NCBI RefSeq assembly: GCF_005765165.1
Contig: NZ_VCIW01000027.1
Location: 1 to 64,000, forward strand
DNA: 64,000 bases
Source of the DNA: Paenibacillus antri
Lineage (GTDB): Bacteria > Bacillota > Bacilli > Paenibacillales > YIM-B00363
Direction: 5' to 3'
Shown piece after piece: positions 10,887-21,004 of this stretch (position 1 is the stretch's first letter; each line of letters opens with the position of its first letter). The notes below the pieces were generated by a model. It made no database searches. It was given only the letters and a program-made list of their open reading frames with translations, and had not been told where the DNA came from. The translations under genes and the position numbers were made by a program.

Positions 10887-12248
10887 TTATGACGGATTTT
10901 TTATTTTCTCGCGAATCGATTGCAAAATTTTGAACAGCTCCTGATCCTGCTGCAGCATGCCCGAAATTTTATCGTGGGCGTGGATGACCGTCGTATGGTC
11001 GCGCCCGCCGAACGCCTCGCCGATCTTCGGCAGCGAGTGGTCGGTCAGCTCTCTGGACAAGTACATAGCGATCTGTCTCGGGAAGGCGACGTTTTTCGTC
11101 CGTTTCCTCGCTTTGAAATCCTCCGACTTCATACCGTAAAATTCCCCGACGCGCTGCTGAATGTCCTGAATCGTCACGACCCGGTTGCGGGAGTTCGGAA
11201 TGATGTCCTTGAGCGCTTCCGCGGCCAGATGAACGCTAATGTCTTGATTGATCAAAGACGAGTAGGCGACGACGCGGATGAGCGCGCCTTCCAGCTCGCG
11301 GATGTTCGTATCGATCTGATTCGCGATATACATCATCGCTTCGTTCGGAATATCCAGGTTTTCGGCTTTGGCCTTCTTGCGAAGAATCGCGATTCGCGTC
11401 TCGAGATCCGGCGGCTGAATGTCGGTGATCAATCCCCATTCGAAGCGGGATCGGAGCCGTTCCTCCAGCGTCGGAATTTCCTTCGGAGGGCGGTCGCTCG
11501 AAATGACGATCTGCTTGCGCTCTTCGTGAAGTGCGTTGAACGTGTGGAAAAATTCTTCCTGCGTCTGTTCTTTCCCCGCCAAAAACTGAATATCGTCTAT
11601 AAGAAGAATGTCGATATTTCGGTATTTATTGCGGAAGCTCTCGCCGCGGTTGTCGCGAATGGCGTTGATGAATTCGTTCGTGAACTTCTCGGACGAGATG
11701 TAAAGCACCCGTGCGCTAGGATTATGTTCCGCGATATAATGGCCGATCGCGTGCATCAAGTGCGTCTTGCCGAGGCCGACGCCGCCGTACAAAAACAGCG
11801 GATTGTACGCTTTCGCCGGCGCCTCGGCGACGGCGAGCGACGCGGCGTGGGCGAATCGATTGTTCGCGCCGATGACGAACGTATCGAACGTATACTTCGC
11901 GTTCAACATCGAGCCCCCGACCGACACCGGCTCGGCCGGCGGGGCGGGGCGCTTCGGAGGCTGCGGAGCCGGCGCCGCGGCGTTCGCCGCGTCGCGCTCC
12001 TCCTCCGTCACGATCCGAATTTCCACCTCTTGACCGGTGCATTCCAGGACGGCGGCCTGGATCAAACGGGTATATCGGTTCTCGAGCCATTCCCTCGCGA
12101 AGTTGTTCGGCGCGCAGATGGTCAGAGACGTCTCCGTCAAAGCGGCAGCCTTCGTCGATTTCAGCCACGTATCGAAGCTCGGGCGGCTCACTCTCGATTG
12201 CAACAATTGGAGAACGCTCTGCCATAATTGTGTGGGTTGGTTGTCCAC
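10887..12248 (-). CDS. dnaA: Chromosomal replication initiator protein DnaA
   Basis: DnaA binds DnaA boxes and opens oriC. The 453-residue protein has domain I (residues 1-90), a proline-rich linker, the AAA+ domain with Walker [14 protein letters not shown] and Walker [14 protein letters not shown], and the C-terminal DNA-binding domain with [14 protein letters not shown]. The start chosen is GTG at 12248 (VDNQPTQLW), which has AAGGAGTG eight bases upstream and matches the family N-terminus. An ATG ten codons earlier lacks a ribosome binding site. A DnaA-box-like TTGTCCACA overlaps this start codon, consistent with autoregulation. Confidence 0.97.
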   Translation of the reverse strand: MDNQPTQLWQSVLQLLQSRVSRPSFDTWLKSTKAAALTETSLTICAPNNFAREWLENRYTRLIQAAVLECTGQEVEIRIVTEEERDAANAAAPAPQPPKRPAPPAEPVSVGGSMLNAKYTFDTFVIGANNRFAHAASLAVAEAPAKAYNPLFLYGGVGLGKTHLMHAIGHYIAEHNPSARVLYISSEKFTNEFINAIRDNRGESFRNKYRNIDILLIDDIQFLAGKEQTQEEFFHTFNALHEERKQIVISSDRPPKEIPTLEERLRSRFEWGLITDIQPPDLETRIAILRKKAKAENLDIPNEAMMYIANQIDTNIRELEGALIRVVAYSSLINQDISVHLAAEALKDIIPNSRNRVVTIQDIQQRVGEFYGMKSEDFKARKRTKNVAFPRQIAMYLSRELTDHSLPKIGEAFGGRDHTTVIHAHDKISGMLQQDQELFKILQSIREKIKNPS

Positions 12249-12284
12249 AATCGATTCACTCCTTATAGGGCGGCGCATGATGAC

Positions 12285-12307
12285 AAAAAAAAGACGGAAA
12301 TCCCGTC
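12285..12307 (-). terminator. Short hairpin plus T8 in the dnaA leader
   Basis: On the minus strand GACGG pairs with CCGTC around a 5-base loop and is followed by eight T residues, about 40 bases upstream of the dnaA start. The stem is short, but the T run is strong. It could be an attenuator in the dnaA leader or a chance structure; the transcription start is unknown. Confidence 0.35.
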
Positions 12308-12406
12308 GAATTATGTAGAAAGCATCGGATTCGCGTCGATGGTTTTCAACATAAGGTACATGTAGTCGGATAAACTTATCCTTAGCGGGGAAAAATGTTC
12401 ACAATG

Positions 12407-12624
12407 TTATCCACACCATGTTGATAAATCGGAGGATAATTTGGGTTTATTCACAACGAAAACAATATCAATATAGCAAAAAGAGTGAAGGGTTTCAATG
12501 CGTTTCCGGGTGTTATCCACATTTTCACTATTTTCATTCATCTTTTATTTACAATCCTGCCTTCTGTTCGTATGTTGTTCACAATTCGACAAAATCGGAC
12601 GAAAACGCGAAAAGGTTATGCACA
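12407..12624 (+). other. oriC: Origin region upstream of dnaA: DnaA-box array
   Basis: The gene-free stretch 12249-12675 holds several DnaA boxes in the same orientation: perfect TTATCCACA at 12407-12415 and 12513-12521, one-mismatch copies at 12447-12455 (TTATTCACA) and 12616-12624 (TTATGCACA), and weaker ones at 12545-12553 and 12575-12583. The surrounding DNA is AT-rich compared with the genes. It corresponds to the incA/incB side of a bipartite Bacillales origin. Confidence 0.88.
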
Positions 12625-12675
12625 AACTCGGATTTCGACGAATCGTGGCGCGGCTCCCGGGATTGTGGATTGTTC

Positions 12676-12704
12676 TTGACTTTGGGCGGGTCGGATGGTT
12701 AAAT
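12676..12704 (+). promoter_or_regulatory. rpmH promoter
   Basis: There is a TTGACT -35 (12676-12681), a 17-base spacer and a TTAAAT -10 (12699-12704), about 50 bases before the rpmH start. It lies at the edge of the origin, with transcription moving away from it. Confidence 0.55.
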
Positions 12705-12755
12705 AGAAAAAGCGCTTTGTTTTTGGAGTGGAAAGGATCAAGGAGGTGTTGACCG

Positions 12756-12890
12756 ATGGGACCGACATTTAAGCCGAACGTGAGCAAGCGGAAGAAAGTA
12801 CACGGTTTCCGCAAGCGGATGGCGACGAAGAACGGACGTAAAGTCCTCGCCGCACGCCGTCTGAAGGGTAGAAAAGTAATCAGCGCATAA
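12756..12890 (+). CDS. rpmH: 50S ribosomal protein L34
   Basis: This 44-residue basic protein reads [18 protein letters not shown] and ends KGRKVISA, the complete L34 sequence pattern. L34 is a small protein of the large ribosomal subunit. AGGAGGTG precedes the ATG at 12756. It lies in the conserved rpmH-rnpA-spoIIIJ-jag order and is followed by a terminator before rnpA. Confidence 0.97.
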   Translation: MGPTFKPNVSKRKKVHGFRKRMATKNGRKVLAARRLKGRKVISA

Positions 12891-12903
12891 GCAACGCCTA
12901 GCC

Positions 12904-12932
12904 GGACCACTTTCATGTGGTCCTTTTTGTTT
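12904..12932 (+). terminator. rpmH terminator
   Basis: GGACCAC pairs with GTGGTCC around a 6-base loop and is followed by TTTTTGTTT, directly after rpmH. Partial read-through would feed rnpA. Confidence 0.8.
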
Positions 12933-12991
12933 ATTCCGGCCGGTTTGTGTCAAGGCTACATAAGTATGAAGAGTCAGGAGGCACGGCTTTC

Positions 12992-13351
12992 GTGCAGAAG
13001 AGGCTGCGACTTCGAAAAAAAGAAGACTTCGCGAAGGTGTTCAAACACGGCAAGGCGGCCGCGAATCATCAGTTCGTGGTGTACGTGAAGCATTCGCAGG
13101 CTGCGGAATCGTTCCGCTTCGGCGTGTCCGTAAGCAAGAAGGTCGGCAACGCGGTCGTGCGCAACCGGATGCGCCGGCGCGTCAAGGAGATCGTCCGCCG
13201 GATGGAGCCGCTGATGAAGCCTCGCGTCGATATCGTGTGCATCGTGCGCAAGCCCGCGTTGGAGCTTGATCATACGATGCTGAAGAAGAGCATTCATCAT
13301 GTATTCAAGAGAGCGGACCTGCTGCAGACTCCGGTTCGGAAACAACCATGA
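12992..13351 (+). CDS. rnpA: Ribonuclease P protein component
   Basis: RnpA is the protein cofactor of RNase P, which matures tRNA 5' ends. The 119-residue protein carries the conserved RNR motif region, here VGNAVVRNRMRRRVKE (about 52-67), and a basic N-terminus QKRLRLRKKEDFAKVF. The preferred start is GTG at 12992 with AGGAGG about 10 bases upstream. An upstream in-frame ATG at 12917 lies inside the rpmH terminator and is unlikely. Confidence 0.95.
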   Translation: MQKRLRLRKKEDFAKVFKHGKAAANHQFVVYVKHSQAAESFRFGVSVSKKVGNAVVRNRMRRRVKEIVRRMEPLMKPRVDIVCIVRKPALELDHTMLKKSIHHVFKRADLLQTPVRKQP

Positions 13352-13461
13352 TTTTCAATGGTACGAAATGTATGATATAGTTTAGGATGATCCTTCGGAC
13401 GCGCCTGGTGCGCCCGATACGATGGATATTTTCCTTATATATACGCTTGGGAGGGTTATCG

Positions 13462-14265
13462 TTGTTACTTCGACGTCATTGGAAATGGGCCTTACTCGCT
13501 CCGTTTTTGTTGCTTGCCGGTTGCAGCACGGGCACTACGTTAGACATCAATCGGGAAGGCTTCTGGGGCGGATACTTCGTCGGTCCCTTATCCGATGCGC
13601 TGGACTGGTTGGCCGCCGCGATGTTCGGCCAGTACGGACTCGCCATCATGGTCATCACGATCATCGTGCGGTTGATTATCCTGCCTCTCACGCTGAAACA
13701 GTATAAGTCTTCGAAGCAAATGCAAGCGATTCAACCGCAGCTGCAGGAACTCCGTCAGAAGTACGCGACAGATCCGAAGAAGCAGCAGGAAGAGACGATG
13801 AAGCTGTTCCAGCAGCACGGCGTCAACCCGCTCAGCGGCTGCTTCCCGCTGCTCATTCAGATGCCGGTCTTGATCGCGTTATACCAGTCGATCTTGGGCA
13901 ACACGCATATCCGGGATAACACGTTCTTGTGGTTGCAGCTCGGCTCGCCGGACCCGATTTACGTGCTTCCGATTTTGGCGGCGCTCACGACGTTCCTCCA
14001 GCAGAAGATGATGCAAGCGCAGATGCCGCAAAACATGCAGATGCTCATGTTCATCTTCCCGATCTTGATTTTGGTCATGTCGTGGTCTTTCCCTTCGGCG
14101 CTCGTTCTGTACTGGGTATACAGCAACATCTTCACCATCGTGCAGTCGTACTTCATTTATAAACCTTCCTTTAGAGGCGAGGCGGTTAAAAATGTCGAAA
14201 CGAGCGGACAACGAAAAAACCAAGGTGGTCAGCAGCGGAAAAACGGTAAGCGTCGCGGTAAATAA
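13462..14265 (+). CDS. spoIIIJ: Membrane protein insertase YidC/SpoIIIJ
   Basis: This 267-residue YidC/Oxa1 insertase helps insert proteins into the membrane and in Bacillus is needed for forespore development. It has a lipoprotein signal with lipobox LAGC (about 18-21), then the family core with MVITIIVRLIILPLTLKQY, NPLSGCFPLLIQMPVLIALY and several membrane spans. The start chosen is TTG at 13462 with GGGAGGG seven bases upstream, which places the signal peptide correctly; an ATG at 13387 would add 25 residues with no good ribosome binding site. The end overlaps jag by 74 bases. Confidence 0.94.
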   Translation: MLLRRHWKWALLAPFLLLAGCSTGTTLDINREGFWGGYFVGPLSDALDWLAAAMFGQYGLAIMVITIIVRLIILPLTLKQYKSSKQMQAIQPQLQELRQKYATDPKKQQEETMKLFQQHGVNPLSGCFPLLIQMPVLIALYQSILGNTHIRDNTFLWLQLGSPDPIYVLPILAALTTFLQQKMMQAQMPQNMQMLMFIFPILILVMSWSFPSALVLYWVYSNIFTIVQSYFIYKPSFRGEAVKNVETSGQRKNQGGQQRKNGKRRGK

Positions 14266-14905
14266 AGGACTTGCCGAGCTCGGCGCAACGGAGAAGGACG
14301 TCGAGATCGTCGTCTTGGAGCAGCCGTCCAAGGGATTGCTCGGACTGTTCGGAGCGAAGGACGCGAAGGTGGAGTTGACGCTTCGCAAGCCAGAGCCGGC
14401 GCCGCTCGCTCGGGACATCGCGCCGGCGGCGACCGACCCGGTCGCGAACGGAGAGGATCCGATCGAGCGATCCAAGTCGTATCTCGTCGTCGCGCTCCGG
14501 GAGATGGGGATCGACGCTTCGGTCGAATCGTCGACGGACGAAGACGGCAACATCGTCTTCCAGGTTACGGGGAAAGAGCTCGGCGCGCTCATCGGCCGCC
14601 GGGGACAGACGCTGGATGCGATGCAGACGCTGATTAACGTGTACGCGAATCGGTTGTCGGACGAACACGTTCGGATCGTGCTCGATGCGGAGCGATTTCG
14701 CGAGCGGCGGAAGAAGACGCTGGAAGACCTGTCGATGCGGCTCGCGAACCAAGTCGTCCGCACGCGGAAGGAAGTCGTCTTGGAGCCGATGTCTTCGCAT
14801 GAACGGCGCATTATCCATTATAAGCTTCAACATCATCCTAAGGTGAAGACGTTCAGCAAGGGCGAAGAGCCGAATCGTAGAATCGTAATTGCATTGAAAT
14901 CATAA
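14192..14905 (+). CDS. jag: RNA-binding protein Jag/KhpB (SpoIIIJ-associated)
   Basis: This 237-residue protein has the three Jag parts: a Jag-N domain (residues 1-52, ending EQPSKGLLGLFGAKDAKV), a KH domain with IGRRGQTLDAMQ (about 135-147), and a C-terminal R3H domain with SSHERRIIHY (RxxxH). KhpB proteins bind RNA and influence cell elongation and division in Gram-positive bacteria. It is translationally coupled to spoIIIJ by a long overlap. Confidence 0.95.
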   Translation: MSKRADNEKTKVVSSGKTVSVAVNKGLAELGATEKDVEIVVLEQPSKGLLGLFGAKDAKVELTLRKPEPAPLARDIAPAATDPVANGEDPIERSKSYLVVALREMGIDASVESSTDEDGNIVFQVTGKELGALIGRRGQTLDAMQTLINVYANRLSDEHVRIVLDAERFRERRKKTLEDLSMRLANQVVRTRKEVVLEPMSSHERRIIHYKLQHHPKVKTFSKGEEPNRRIVIALKS

Positions 14906-14919
14906 TGGGTCTTATTCCG

Positions 14920-14954
14920 GCAATGACTTGGTGTCTAAGTCATTGCTTTTTGTT
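14920..14954 (+). terminator. jag terminator
   Basis: GCAATGACTT pairs with AAGTCATTGC around a 7-base loop and is followed by TTTTTGTTT. It ends the rnpA-spoIIIJ-jag transcript just upstream of mnmE. Confidence 0.85.
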
Positions 14955-14983
14955 TAGAGAGCTTTGTAGAGGCGGGTGAACTT

Positions 14984-16366
14984 ATGTTGTTGGCGGAAGA
15001 TACGATCGCGGCCATCGCGACGCCGCTCGGCGAAGGCGGCATCGCGGTCATTCGCGTGAGCGGACCGGATGCGGTCGGCGTCGTGGAGAAGGCGTTCCGG
15101 TCGAAGACGAAGCTGTCGCAGGTCGAATCCCATACGGTGCAATACGGACATGTCGTGAATCCGGCGGACGGCGAGCGGATCGAAGAAGCGTTGGTGACGG
15201 TCATGCGCGGTCCGCGTTCGTATACGGCGGAGGACGTCGTCGAAGTGAGCTGTCACGGAGGCATCGTCTCCGTGAAGAAAGTGTTGGACGTGCTGCTCGA
15301 CGGCGGGGCGAGATTGGCCGAGCCGGGCGAATTCACGAAGCGCGCGTTCCTGAACGGCCGCATCGACTTGACGCAGGCCGAAGCGGTCATCGATCTGATT
15401 CGATCGAAGTCCGATCGCGCGTTCTCGATCGCGCTGAAGCAGGTCGACGGCGCGTTGTCGCGGAAGGTGAAGTCGCTTCGCCATACGTTAGTGGAGACGA
15501 TGGCGCATATCGAGGTGAACATCGATTATCCGGAGCACGACGTCGAAGAACTGACGAACGCCTTCATTCGGGAGAAATGCGAATTCGCGCTCGGCGCGAT
15601 CGACGAGATGCTTCGAACGGCAGAGCAAGGCAAGCTGCTTCGGGAAGGGATCGAGACGGCGATCGTCGGCAAGCCGAACGTGGGCAAGTCGTCGCTGCTC
15701 AATACGCTGGCACAGGACAATCGGGCGATCGTCACCGACATTCCCGGCACGACGCGCGACGTCATCGAGGAGTACGTGACGGTCGGCGGCATTCCGCTGA
15801 AGCTGCTCGATACGGCGGGCATCCGCGAGACGTCGGACGTCGTGGAACGCATCGGCGTGGAGAGGTCGCGGAGCGCGATCGCGTCCGCGGATTTGATCTT
15901 GTTCGTGGTGAACGGCAACGAACCGTTGTCCGACGAGGAAGAGAGTCTCCTGGAGGAGCTCAAGGATCGACAAACGATTCTGATTGTGAATAAAATGGAC
16001 TTGGCGACGCATATTCAGATGGATGCGTTGTATCGACGCCTTCCCGCCGAACGGATCGTGCGTCTTTCGGCGAAAGAGGGAGAAGGACTGGAACGGCTCG
16101 AGAAGGCGATCGGCGCCTTGTTTTTCAGCGGGAAGATCGAATCGGGCGATATTACGTATGTCAGCAACGTGCGGCATATTCATTTATTGAAGAAAGCTAG
16201 GGCCTCCCTGCAGGAAGCGATCGAAGGCGTCGCGGCGCTCATGCCGATCGATATGGTGCAGATCGACGTGCGGAACGCGTGGGAACACCTAGGAGAGATG
16301 ATCGGCGACGCGGTGAGCGATTCGTTGATCGATCAAATTTTTTCGCAATTTTGTTTGGGCAAGTAA
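14984..16366 (+). CDS. mnmE: tRNA uridine-5-carboxymethylaminomethyl GTPase MnmE
   Basis: MnmE works with MnmG to modify the wobble uridine of certain tRNAs. The 460-residue protein has the N-terminal folate-binding domain, the G domain with G1 [12 protein letters not shown] (about 225-236), G3 DTAG and G4 NKMD, and the invariant C-terminal FCLGK. It is followed immediately by mnmG. Confidence 0.97.
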   Translation: MLLAEDTIAAIATPLGEGGIAVIRVSGPDAVGVVEKAFRSKTKLSQVESHTVQYGHVVNPADGERIEEALVTVMRGPRSYTAEDVVEVSCHGGIVSVKKVLDVLLDGGARLAEPGEFTKRAFLNGRIDLTQAEAVIDLIRSKSDRAFSIALKQVDGALSRKVKSLRHTLVETMAHIEVNIDYPEHDVEELTNAFIREKCEFALGAIDEMLRTAEQGKLLREGIETAIVGKPNVGKSSLLNTLAQDNRAIVTDIPGTTRDVIEEYVTVGGIPLKLLDTAGIRETSDVVERIGVERSRSAIASADLILFVVNGNEPLSDEEESLLEELKDRQTILIVNKMDLATHIQMDALYRRLPAERIVRLSAKEGEGLERLEKAIGALFFSGKIESGDITYVSNVRHIHLLKKARASLQEAIEGVAALMPIDMVQIDVRNAWEHLGEMIGDAVSDSLIDQIFSQFCLGK

Positions 16367-16392
16367 GAAATTTTTCGAGGAGGGATAGGGTT

Positions 16393-18291
16393 ATGACCAC
16401 AGGTTATGCAGCGGGCGAATTCGACGTCATCGTGATCGGGGCCGGCCATGCGGGCTGCGAAGCGGCGCTCGCGTCCGCGCGGATGGGCTGCGATACGCTG
16501 CTGCTTACGATCAATCTCGATATGGTGGCTTTCATGCCATGCAATCCGTCGATCGGAGGTCCGGCCAAAGGGCATGTCGTTCGAGAGATCGACGCGCTCG
16601 GCGGCGAGATGGGACGCAACATCGATAAGACATATATTCAGATGCGGATGCTGAACACGGGGAAGGGTCCGGCGGTTCACGCGCTTCGCGCGCAGGCGGA
16701 TAAGTTCCTATACCAGCATACGATGAAGGAAACGATCGAGAAGACGCCGAACTTGACGCTTCGTCAGGGCATGGCGGAGAAGCTCATCGTCGAAGACGGC
16801 GTATGCCGCGGCTGCGTGACGAAGACCGGCGCCGAATATCGGGCGAAAACCGTCGTCTTGACGACGGGCACGTATTTGCGCGGGAAGGTCATTATCGGGG
16901 AGTTGATGTACGAGAGCGGCCCGAACAATCAGCAGCCGTCCGTCGGACTGGCGAAGCATCTGAAAGAACTGGGCTTCGATCTCGTGCGGTTCAAGACCGG
17001 AACGCCGCCGCGTGTGCATAAGGATTCGATCGATTTCGAAAAGATGGAGATTCAACCGGGCGATAACGAGCCGAAGACTTTCTCGTACGACGACGTCAAA
17101 CAACCGTCGGATCCGCAATTGCCGTGCTGGTTGACGTACACGTCGGGAGAGACGCACGAAATCATCAACTCCAATCTGCATCGGGCGCCGATGTTTTCGG
17201 GGGCGATCGAAGGTACGGGACCGAAATATTGCCCTTCGATCGAGGATAAGATCGTTCGATTCGCGGATAAGCCGAAGCATCAGTTGTTTCTGGAGCCGGA
17301 AGGCCGGTATACGTCCGAATATTACGTGCAGGGCTTGTCCACGAGCATGCCGGAGGACGTGCAGCTTCGGATTTTGCGTTCGATTCCCGGCATGGAGCGG
17401 GCGGAGATGATGCGGACCGGATACGCGATCGAATACGACGCCGTCGTACCGACGCAGCTGTGGCCGACGCTCGAGACGAAGCGTCTGCCGGGCTTGTTCA
17501 CGGCGGGGCAAATCAACGGAACGTCCGGGTACGAGGAAGCTGCGGCGCAGGGCATTATGGCCGGCATCAACGCGGCTCGGAAGGTGCTCGGGAAGGATCC
17601 GGTCGTGTTGGATCGCTCGCAGGCGTACATCGGCGTATTGATCGACGATCTCGTCACGAAGGGAACGAGCGAACCGTACCGTCTGTTGACGTCGCGCGCG
17701 GAATATCGCCTTCTGCTTCGTCACGACAACGCCGATCTTCGATTGACAGATATCGGATACGAGATCGGATTGATTCCTCAGGAACGGTACGATCGATATT
17801 TGGCGAAGAAAGCGTTGGTCGAACAGGAGATCGATCGTCTCCATAAGACGAAGCTTCGTCCCGAAGAACACGTCCAAGCGGTGCTTGCGGAAGCGGGTTC
17901 GGTGCTGCTGAACAATTCGGTCGATGCCGCTTCCATCCTCAGACGACCGGAAATTTCGTACGCCCATATCGAACGGATGAGTCCGTCTCCGTACGAACTG
18001 GATGTCGAGATGAAGGAGCAGGTCGAGATCCAGTTGAAATATGTCGGGTATATCGAAAAGCAGCTGCAGCAGGTCGAACGGCTGAAGAAGATGGAGAAGA
18101 AAAAAATCCCGGAGGATATCGACTACTTCGCCGTTCATGGTCTCGCCACGGAGGCGAAGCATAACTTAAGTCGAATCCGTCCGATCTCGATCGGCCAAGC
18201 GTCCCGGATCGGCGGCGTAACGCCGGCGGATCTTTCGATCCTGCTCGTCTATTTGGAACAATACAATAAAGTGACCGCCGCAAGAGGATAA
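16393..18291 (+). CDS. mnmG: tRNA uridine-5-carboxymethylaminomethyl modification enzyme MnmG
   Basis: This FAD-dependent partner of MnmE is 632 residues long, the usual length. The N-terminal FAD-binding site is [20 protein letters not shown] (about residues 12-31). The family segments [20 protein letters not shown] and the C-terminal [17 protein letters not shown] helix are present. The ATG at 16393 has GAGGAGGGATA upstream; an in-frame ATG 38 codons earlier would overlap mnmE and is unlikely. Confidence 0.97.
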   Translation: MTTGYAAGEFDVIVIGAGHAGCEAALASARMGCDTLLLTINLDMVAFMPCNPSIGGPAKGHVVREIDALGGEMGRNIDKTYIQMRMLNTGKGPAVHALRAQADKFLYQHTMKETIEKTPNLTLRQGMAEKLIVEDGVCRGCVTKTGAEYRAKTVVLTTGTYLRGKVIIGELMYESGPNNQQPSVGLAKHLKELGFDLVRFKTGTPPRVHKDSIDFEKMEIQPGDNEPKTFSYDDVKQPSDPQLPCWLTYTSGETHEIINSNLHRAPMFSGAIEGTGPKYCPSIEDKIVRFADKPKHQLFLEPEGRYTSEYYVQGLSTSMPEDVQLRILRSIPGMERAEMMRTGYAIEYDAVVPTQLWPTLETKRLPGLFTAGQINGTSGYEEAAAQGIMAGINAARKVLGKDPVVLDRSQAYIGVLIDDLVTKGTSEPYRLLTSRAEYRLLLRHDNADLRLTDIGYEIGLIPQERYDRYLAKKALVEQEIDRLHKTKLRPEEHVQAVLAEAGSVLLNNSVDAASILRRPEISYAHIERMSPSPYELDVEMKEQVEIQLKYVGYIEKQLQQVERLKKMEKKKIPEDIDYFAVHGLATEAKHNLSRIRPISIGQASRIGGVTPADLSILLVYLEQYNKVTAARG

Positions 18292-18315
18292 CGCGAGGCG
18301 GGAGAGAGGTTAGCG

Positions 18316-19047
18316 ATGTCCGACCCTAGAGAGACGTTCCGAGGTTTGCTTGCGGAGCGCGGCATAGCCGTCACGGAACGACAGCTGGAACAATTCGAGA
18401 TCTATTACCGGGAACTGGTCGAGTGGAACGAGAAGATGAATTTAACGGGAATTACGGAGAAGGAGCAAGTGTACATCAAACACTTCTACGATTCGATTTC
18501 TCTGTCGTTCTTCCACCCGTTGGACGACGTTCGTTCGATCGCCGATATCGGCTCGGGCGCCGGGTTTCCCAGCATTCCGTTGAAAATCGCGTTTCCGCAT
18601 TTGCGCGTGACGATCGTAGATTCGCTGCAGAAGCGGATCGGGTTTCTCCGACATCTAGTGGAGCGACTGGGCGTGAACGACGTCGATTGCGTTCACGCTC
18701 GCGCGGAGGATGCGGCGCGGCTCGAGGCGCATCGCGATCGATACGATGTCGTAACGGCTCGCGCCGTCGCCCGCCTGAATGTACTGTCGGAGTTTTGCCT
18801 TCCGTTCGTCCGTCCTCAGGGCGTATTCATCGCCATGAAGGGCTCCGACCCGGGGGAGGAGCTGAAGGAAGCGGCTTTCGCGTTCAAAGAGCTTGGTGGC
18901 GCCGTAGAGTCGGATTTCGCTTTCGAATTACCTATGGAGCAGTCTGGAAGACATGTGATCGTCGTTCGGAAGACGAAGGCGACGCCGGGCAAATATCCGC
19001 GCAAACCCGGCGTCCCGTTGAAGATGCCGCTTCTCGGCGCGCGATAA
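18316..19047 (+). CDS. rsmG: 16S rRNA (guanine-527-N7)-methyltransferase RsmG
   Basis: RsmG methylates G527 of 16S rRNA using S-adenosylmethionine. The 243-residue protein has the Rossmann motif ADIGSGAGFPSIPLKI (about 76-91) and the family N-terminus with YYRELVEWNEKMNLT. It follows mnmG in the conserved order, and a parS site lies nine bases after its stop codon. Confidence 0.96.
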   Translation: MSDPRETFRGLLAERGIAVTERQLEQFEIYYRELVEWNEKMNLTGITEKEQVYIKHFYDSISLSFFHPLDDVRSIADIGSGAGFPSIPLKIAFPHLRVTIVDSLQKRIGFLRHLVERLGVNDVDCVHARAEDAARLEAHRDRYDVVTARAVARLNVLSEFCLPFVRPQGVFIAMKGSDPGEELKEAAFAFKELGGAVESDFAFELPMEQSGRHVIVVRKTKATPGKYPRKPGVPLKMPLLGAR

Positions 19048-19056
19048 CGGCGTAGA

Positions 19057-19072
19057 TGTTTCACGTGGAACA
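19057..19072 (+). promoter_or_regulatory. parS: parS centromere site 1
   Basis: TGTTTCACGTGGAACA matches the Bacillus parS consensus with one asymmetric base; its reverse complement TGTTCCACGTGAAACA is the form remembered for the site inside B. subtilis spo0J. ParB (Spo0J) loads here and spreads. The rest of 19073-19309 holds no gene. Confidence 0.92.
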
Positions 19073-19309
19073 TTTTTATGTCCGAAATCTAATTTCTTTC
19101 CGACGCAGGAGCAGGAAATTCGACATGGGTATCGAATAAACAATATTACGGCAAAAACGTGACTTGTCTCCGTCCCTCCGGCGGAGGCTTGTTTTGCCTA
19201 TTGTCGTGTTTTCGCGAGCGGTTTGAACGCAATACTCTCTATACGTGATCGCTGAATCGACCTTGCGCGTAATTTACGATCATTATTTCGAAAGTATGGT
19301 GCAACGTAC

Positions 19310-20134
19310 ATGAAGGAACAATTCAATCGGTTTTTTGGGCTGCAGGAGAAGACGACGAACGAAGAAGTGAAGATGATTCCGGTCGAATCGATCGTTCCGA
19401 GTCCTTATCAGCCAAGATCCGTATTTGACGACGAGCGCATCGAAGAATTGTGCCAGACGATTCGGACGCATGGCGTCATTCAACCGATCGTCGTTCGCGT
19501 TCGCGACGGCAGACATGAGCTGATCGCGGGGGAACGCCGTTGGAGAGCCGTACGGAAGCTGGAGTGGGACACCATCCCGGCGATCGTGCGCGAATTCAAC
19601 GATTCGCAAGCGGCGTCGATATCATTGATCGAAAATCTGCAGCGCGAAGGGTTGACTTCGATCGAGGAAGCGATCGCGTACCAGAAGCTCATCGAAATTC
19701 ATCAGCTTACGCAGGAAAGCTTGGCGCAGCGGCTGGGGAAGAGCCAATCGACAATCGCCAACAAAATTCGTCTGCTGCATCTGTCGGAGCCGGTGAAGCA
19801 AGCGCTGCTGGAGCGTCAGATTACGGAACGCCATGCAAGAGCGATGCTTGCGCTGCCGACGGAGGAGCTGCAGCTCAAGGTGTTGGAAGATATCGTCACG
19901 AAGGAATTGAACGTAAAGCAGACCGAGACGCGAATTCAATTCATCCTCGAGTCCATTCGCCAGAGCGTCGAGAAAAAGCCGAAGCGGATTTCCTTCTCGA
20001 AAGACGTCCGACTTGCGGTCAACACGATCCGACAATCCGTCGACATGGTCATGGGGACGGGGATGAACATCGTTAAAGACGAGCAAGACTACGAAGATCG
20101 ATACGAAATCATCATTAAAATACCGAAGCGATAA
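19310..20134 (+). CDS. noc: Nucleoid occlusion protein Noc
   Basis: Noc is a ParB-like CTPase that stops Z-ring assembly over the nucleoid by bringing DNA to the membrane. The 274-residue protein starts with the amphipathic membrane-targeting segment MKEQFNRFFGL, typical of Noc. The CTP-binding motif GERRWRA (about 72-78) and a helix-turn-helix near KSQSTIANKIRLL follow. It differs from the downstream Spo0J by this N-terminus. The ribosome binding site for the ATG at 19310 is weak, but the N-terminal match supports the start. Confidence 0.92.
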   Translation: MKEQFNRFFGLQEKTTNEEVKMIPVESIVPSPYQPRSVFDDERIEELCQTIRTHGVIQPIVVRVRDGRHELIAGERRWRAVRKLEWDTIPAIVREFNDSQAASISLIENLQREGLTSIEEAIAYQKLIEIHQLTQESLAQRLGKSQSTIANKIRLLHLSEPVKQALLERQITERHARAMLALPTEELQLKVLEDIVTKELNVKQTETRIQFILESIRQSVEKKPKRISFSKDVRLAVNTIRQSVDMVMGTGMNIVKDEQDYEDRYEIIIKIPKR

Positions 20135-20242
20135 TTACGATACCAGCACCTGGTCGATAGCGGCGCAAGCCGCTTTTTTCTTCGCTCGTTCGCGCGAGGG
20201 TACGGTTATTGCGTTCGATTTCATGTTTTGAGGTGAACACGG

Positions 20243-21004
20243 TTGTCCAAAATCATTGCAATTACGAACCAAAAGGGCGGCGTCGGCAAGACGACGACCT
20301 CGGTCAACCTGGGAGCGTCGCTCGCTTCTTTGGGGAAGAGAGTGCTGTTGATCGATATCGATCCGCAGGGCAATTCGACGAGCGGGATCGGCGTCAACAA
20401 AGCGGACGTCCAATATTGTATCTACGACGTATTAATTAACGATATTCACCCGAAAGACGCGATCGTCGATACGAACATTCCGAATTTGAAAATGATTCCG
20501 GCCACCATCCAATTGGCCGGCGCCGAGATCGAGCTCGTGCCGACGATTTCCCGCGAGGTGCGGCTGAAGAAGTCGATCCAGCTCGTGCGGCATATGTTCG
20601 ACTACATCTTGATCGATTGTCCTCCGTCGCTCGGCATCTTAACCGTAAATTCGCTCACGGCCTCCGATTCCGTCATCATTCCGATCCAATGCGAGTATTA
20701 CGCGCTCGAAGGGTTAAGCCAACTGCTCAACACGATTCGCTTGGTGCAAAAGCATCTGAACACGTCGCTTCAGATCGAAGGCGTGCTGCTGACGATGTTC
20801 GACGCGAGAACGAATCTAGGCATCCAAGTCATCGAAGAGGTCAAGAAGTACTTCCAACACAAGGTGTATCAGACGATCATCCCGAGGAACGTTCGATTAA
20901 GCGAGGCGCCCAGCCATGGGCAGTCCATCATTACGTACGACCCGAGATCGAAGGGTGCAGAAGTCTACATGGAGCTTGCAAAGGAAGTGATCTCCATTGA
21001 ATAA
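20243..21004 (+). CDS. soj: Chromosome partitioning ATPase Soj (ParA)
   Basis: Soj is a deviant-Walker ATPase that acts with Spo0J in chromosome segregation and regulates DnaA. The 253-residue protein has KGGVGKTTTSVNL (about 10-22), LIDIDPQGNST and a Walker B-like region DYILIDCPPSLGIL. The start is TTG at 20243 with GAGGTG seven bases upstream. It overlaps spo0J by eight bases. Confidence 0.96.
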   Translation: MSKIIAITNQKGGVGKTTTSVNLGASLASLGKRVLLIDIDPQGNSTSGIGVNKADVQYCIYDVLINDIHPKDAIVDTNIPNLKMIPATIQLAGAEIELVPTISREVRLKKSIQLVRHMFDYILIDCPPSLGILTVNSLTASDSVIIPIQCEYYALEGLSQLLNTIRLVQKHLNTSLQIEGVLLTMFDARTNLGIQVIEEVKKYFQHKVYQTIIPRNVRLSEAPSHGQSIITYDPRSKGAEVYMELAKEVISIE

